Shown here piece by piece: positions 7,181 through 9,874 of a stretch of DNA of 9,874 nucleotides; within the stretch, counting starts at the first letter, position 1, and every line of letters starts with the position of its first letter. Position numbers and translations under genes: made by a program. The stretch lies in contig CANESA010000015.1 of the NCBI GenBank assembly GCA_947440735.1, forward strand, positions 1-9,874, read 5' to 3'. Source of the stretch: Candidatus Nanopelagicaceae bacterium. Its GTDB lineage: Bacteria; Actinomycetota; Actinomycetes; Nanopelagicales; Nanopelagicaceae. The notes under the pieces were generated by a model. The model was not told the DNA's origin and searched no databases. It saw only the letters and a program-made list of their open reading frames with translations.

Positions 7181-8439
7181 AGCGCGAACAATTACATGCA
7201 CCCAAAGGTGTCAGCGAATATGTTCCGCCACGTTCTGCCAGCTTTGAGTGGATTCGCGACCAGCTGATTGGCCCAGCTAAATCTGCTGGATATCAACTCA
7301 TGGAGTTGCCGGTATTTGAAGATACAAATCTCTTCTCCCGCGGGGTCGGTGAATCTACCGATGTAGTAAGTAAAGAGATGTACACCTTTGAAGATCGAGG
7401 TGGAAGATCGATTACCTTGCGCCCTGAAGGAACGGCTGGCGTGATGCGTGCCGTCATTGAACATTCACTCGATCGCGGTCAGCTACCGGTAAAGGTTTTT
7501 TACTCCGGTGCTTACTTTCGAGCAGAGCGTCCTCAGGCTGGGCGCTACCGCCAGTTCTATCAAGTAGGAGTTGAATCAATTGGTCTCGACGATCCCGCCA
7601 TTGATGCAGAGATTATTGCCCTAGCAGATACAGCTTTTAAGAATATTGGCTTGAAGAAGTATCGTCTCGAGCTCACCTCACTCGGAGATGCGGCATCTCG
7701 AGCGGCGCATAAGGTCGATCTCGTTGCATTCCTAAAGACCCTCGATCTTGATGAGGCGACACAGGCGCGGGCTGCGATCAATCCTTTGCGACTCTTCGAC
7801 GATAAGCGCGAAGAGGTCCGAAGCAAAATGTCTACTGCACCTTTGTTGATGGATTATCTCTCTGATGCATCGCGCGAGAATTTCGCTCATGTCTGCAGTT
7901 ACTTGGATGCGCTGGGGATTACATACACACTCAACCCTCGCATGGTTCGTGGTCTTGATTATTACACTGGTACAACTTTCGAATTCATCCATGAAGATCT
8001 TGGTGCGCAATCTGGAATAGGTGGCGGCGGGCGTTATGACGGTCTCATGGAGACTTTAGGTGGCGCAGATCTTTCAGGAATTGGGTTTGGATTGGGAGTC
8101 GATCGCATTCTCTTGGCGGCAGAGGCTGAAGGTGTTTTGGCTCCACATCAATTTGCGAGCGATCTCTTCATCATTCCTTTAGGTCATCCTGCAAAAGAGA
8201 GGGCTCTCTCTATTGCCCAAGATCTCCGACAGAGCGGATTTAAGGTCGAGATAGCCTTTGGCGATCGTGCTCTGAAGGGTGCAATGAAGGCTGCGGATAA
8301 GTCAGGCAGTGCATTTGCGATAGTTCTGGGGGAGACCGAGTTATCTTCCGGTTCTGTCGAGCTCAAGCGAATGAAAGATGGCGAACTATCCTCGGTTAAG
8401 ATGAGCGAACTAGGAAAAGCTCTTTCCGCGCACAGATAG
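7177..8439 (+). CDS. hisS: Histidyl-tRNA synthetase
   Basis: This class II synthetase charges tRNA-His in the cytosol. The 420-residue product is the usual bacterial length. It opens with the family start (GVSEYVPP, 11-18) and contains TLRPEGT (80-86). Motif 2 spans [19 protein letters not shown] (109-127). The two histidine-binding signatures are [14 protein letters not shown] (257-270) and [13 protein letters not shown] (279-291). Motif 3 is [13 protein letters not shown] (301-313). A C-terminal anticodon-binding (HGTP) domain covers about 328-415. The start is fixed by the ATGA overlap with the upstream MBL gene; there is only a weak purine stretch (GAAAGAA, 7162-7168) ahead of it, so initiation probably relies on coupling. 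aspS follows after 27 bases on the same strand. No key residue is seen to be missing. Confidence 0.97.
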   Translation: MKREQLHAPKGVSEYVPPRSASFEWIRDQLIGPAKSAGYQLMELPVFEDTNLFSRGVGESTDVVSKEMYTFEDRGGRSITLRPEGTAGVMRAVIEHSLDRGQLPVKVFYSGAYFRAERPQAGRYRQFYQVGVESIGLDDPAIDAEIIALADTAFKNIGLKKYRLELTSLGDAASRAAHKVDLVAFLKTLDLDEATQARAAINPLRLFDDKREEVRSKMSTAPLLMDYLSDASRENFAHVCSYLDALGITYTLNPRMVRGLDYYTGTTFEFIHEDLGAQSGIGGGGRYDGLMETLGGADLSGIGFGLGVDRILLAAEAEGVLAPHQFASDLFIIPLGHPAKERALSIAQDLRQSGFKVEIAFGDRALKGAMKAADKSGSAFAIVLGETELSSGSVELKRMKDGELSSVKMSELGKALSAHR

Positions 8440-8466
8440 CAATTTGATAGAAAGTAGTTGAAAGTA

Positions 8467-9874
8467 ATGATTCGTACCCATGATGCCGGATCCCTTCGTG
8501 CCAGTCACGCGGGTCAGACAGTCACACTCGCGGGTTGGGTAGCCCGTCGTCGCGATCATGGTGGCGTTGCATTTATCGATCTACGTGATGCGACAGGTTC
8601 TGTTCAAGTTGTTATCCGTGATGAAATTTTGGCTGGATCACTTCGCGCTGAATGGTGTTTAGCGATTACAGGTGAAGTAGTTGCGCGCCCATCAGGCAAC
8701 GAAAACCTCACGCTTCCTACCGGTGCAGTTGAGGTAATGGGTGATGCAATTACAGTATTGAGCGAATCTGCTCCTCTTCCTTTCCCTGTCGACCCCGGAG
8801 TTGAATCTGAAATCTCAGAAGAGGTAAGACTTCGCTATCGCTACCTCGATCTACGCCGAGAAGGACCAGCATCAAACCTTCGACTTCGCTCCCGGGTTAC
8901 TTCAGCGATCCGGCGCGCAATGGATAACCTTGATTTTCTCGAAATTGAAACCCCTTATTTGACGCGCTCTACACCTGAAGGTGCGCGCGACTTTTTAGTG
9001 CCGGTGCGTCTACAGCCTGGTAGCTGGTATGCCTTGCCCCAGTCACCACAACTATTCAAGCAATTGTTGATGGTTGCAGGCATGGAGCGTTACTACCAGA
9101 TTGCACGTTGTTTCCGTGATGAAGATTTCCGTGCAGATCGTCAACCTGAATTTACACAGCTCGATATTGAAATGTCATTTATCGATCAGGCAGACATCAT
9201 TGCTGTCGCAGAAAAAATTCTCGTAGATGTTTGGAAAGATAGCGTTAATTACACAATCCCAACACCTATTCCACACATGACCTATAAAGATGCGATGAAT
9301 CGTTTTGGTTCAGATAAGCCAGATCTACGTTTCGGTAATGAACTTGTTGAAGTCACTGAATTCTTTGCAAAGACTCCCTTTAGAGTTTTTCAGGCTGAGT
9401 ATGTTGGTGCTGTTGTTATGCCCGGGGGAGCAGGCTCGCCTCGTCGTGAATTAGATGCATGGCAAGACTGGGCTAAGGCACGTGGAGCAAAGGGTCTTGC
9501 TTATATTCTGCTCAATGAGGATGGCACTCTCGGAGGGCCGGTATCAAAAAATATTTCTCCTGAAGAGCAGGCTGGTATCGCATCTGTAGTTGGTGCAAAA
9601 AATGGGGACGCGATCTTCTTTGCAGCGGGTGATCGCGCATCTTCTCAAGCACTTCTTGGTGCCGTCCGTCTTGAAATTGGTAAGAGATGTAACTTGATTG
9701 AAGAAGGTGCATGGAAATTCTTATGGGTTGTAGATGCTCCAATGTTCGAACCCACCGATAACGGAGGATGGACTGCTGTCCACCATCCATTTACTGGTCC
9801 TAAGCCAGAGTTTGCGAAGAGCTTTTCCAAAGATCCTGCCAACGCTCTGGCTTATGCCTACGACATTGTGCTTA
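8467..9874 (+). CDS. aspS: Aspartyl-tRNA synthetase, 3' truncated by the window (probably non-discriminating type)
   Basis: This class IIb synthetase attaches Asp to tRNA-Asp. 469 codons are present with no stop; bacterial AspRS is about 590 residues, so the C-terminal fifth, including motif 3, is beyond the edge. The N-terminal OB-fold anticodon domain (1-105) has [19 protein letters not shown] (23-41). The catalytic core follows: a motif 1 region with P163, [11 protein letters not shown] (169-179), the QSPQ motif (192-195), motif 2 as [18 protein letters not shown] (216-233), the GAD insertion (about 290-420), and AVHHPFTGP (437-445). His31 and the RPSGN glycine (Gly77) match residues reported for non-discriminating AspRS, which also aspartylates tRNA-Asn; in E. 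coli the corresponding stretch is RARDEKN. If so, GatCAB should exist elsewhere in the genome. ATG 8467 gives the family N-terminus ([10 protein letters not shown]); no good Shine-Dalgarno precedes it. Confidence 0.96.
   Translation, partial: MIRTHDAGSLRASHAGQTVTLAGWVARRRDHGGVAFIDLRDATGSVQVVIRDEILAGSLRAEWCLAITGEVVARPSGNENLTLPTGAVEVMGDAITVLSESAPLPFPVDPGVESEISEEVRLRYRYLDLRREGPASNLRLRSRVTSAIRRAMDNLDFLEIETPYLTRSTPEGARDFLVPVRLQPGSWYALPQSPQLFKQLLMVAGMERYYQIARCFRDEDFRADRQPEFTQLDIEMSFIDQADIIAVAEKILVDVWKDSVNYTIPTPIPHMTYKDAMNRFGSDKPDLRFGNELVEVTEFFAKTPFRVFQAEYVGAVVMPGGAGSPRRELDAWQDWAKARGAKGLAYILLNEDGTLGGPVSKNISPEEQAGIASVVGAKNGDAIFFAAGDRASSQALLGAVRLEIGKRCNLIEEGAWKFLWVVDAPMFEPTDNGGWTAVHHPFTGPKPEFAKSFSKDPANALAYAYDIVL

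Noticed and set aside
8440..8466. Separate promoter for aspS in the hisS-aspS gap
   Set aside because: TTGATA (8444-8449) resembles a -35 box, but no -10 element lies at a suitable distance before the start codon; read-through from hisS is simpler.
9512..9842. Two overlapping minus-strand open frames inside aspS
   Set aside because: The plus strand here encodes the AspRS GAD/catalytic region without interruption; the minus frames show no motif and are shadows.

Overview
The window reads as a compact housekeeping stretch of a bacterial chromosome. The gene order ruvB - secD - secF - rel - (DUF349) - MBL hydrolase - hisS - aspS is the order familiar from Actinobacteria. The protein sequences also look actinobacterial: the RuvB winged-helix tail, the SecD motif GITADSFVVYFERI, the Rel N-terminus and the MBL/hisS pairing. 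Base composition is moderate (near 50% GC by eye) and intergenic gaps are tiny. This suggests a streamlined, lower-GC actinobacterium such as the freshwater acI/Nanopelagicales group (Planktophila-like). That placement is inferred from sequence style and was not tested by phylogeny.

Layout: 1-280 is the 3' end of ruvB. secD (318-1841) and secF (1843-2913) encode the two halves of the SecDF export motor, with one base between them. rel (2925-5078) follows after 11 bases and encodes a full-length (p)ppGpp synthetase/hydrolase. A convergent gene on the minus strand (6395-5082) encodes a 437-residue DUF349 protein, and only 3 bases separate its stop codon from that of rel. A 128-bp divergent intergenic region (6396-6523) separates it from a plus-strand unit: a small metallo-beta-lactamase-fold hydrolase (6524-7180) overlapping hisS (7177-8439) by ATGA, then aspS (8467 to the window end, 3'-truncated).

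Functionally the window joins recombination (RuvB), protein export (SecDF), starvation signalling (Rel), RNA/translation-linked stress (DUF349, inferred) and translation (HisRS, AspRS). All genes look intact apart from the two cut by the window edges. No RNA genes, insertion sequences, CRISPR arrays, phage genes or convincing intrinsic terminators were seen, and no stretch over 300 bases lacks a gene.

No new multi-gene system is evident. The observations worth a second look are modest: yajC, apt and ppiB are missing from positions they often hold in this cluster; secD may be translated from a leaderless mRNA; an anti-Shine-Dalgarno-like ACCTCC sits just before the rel start; the rel/DUF349 stop codons nearly touch; the AspRS carries a His31 signature of the non-discriminating type; and GATC is clearly over-represented.
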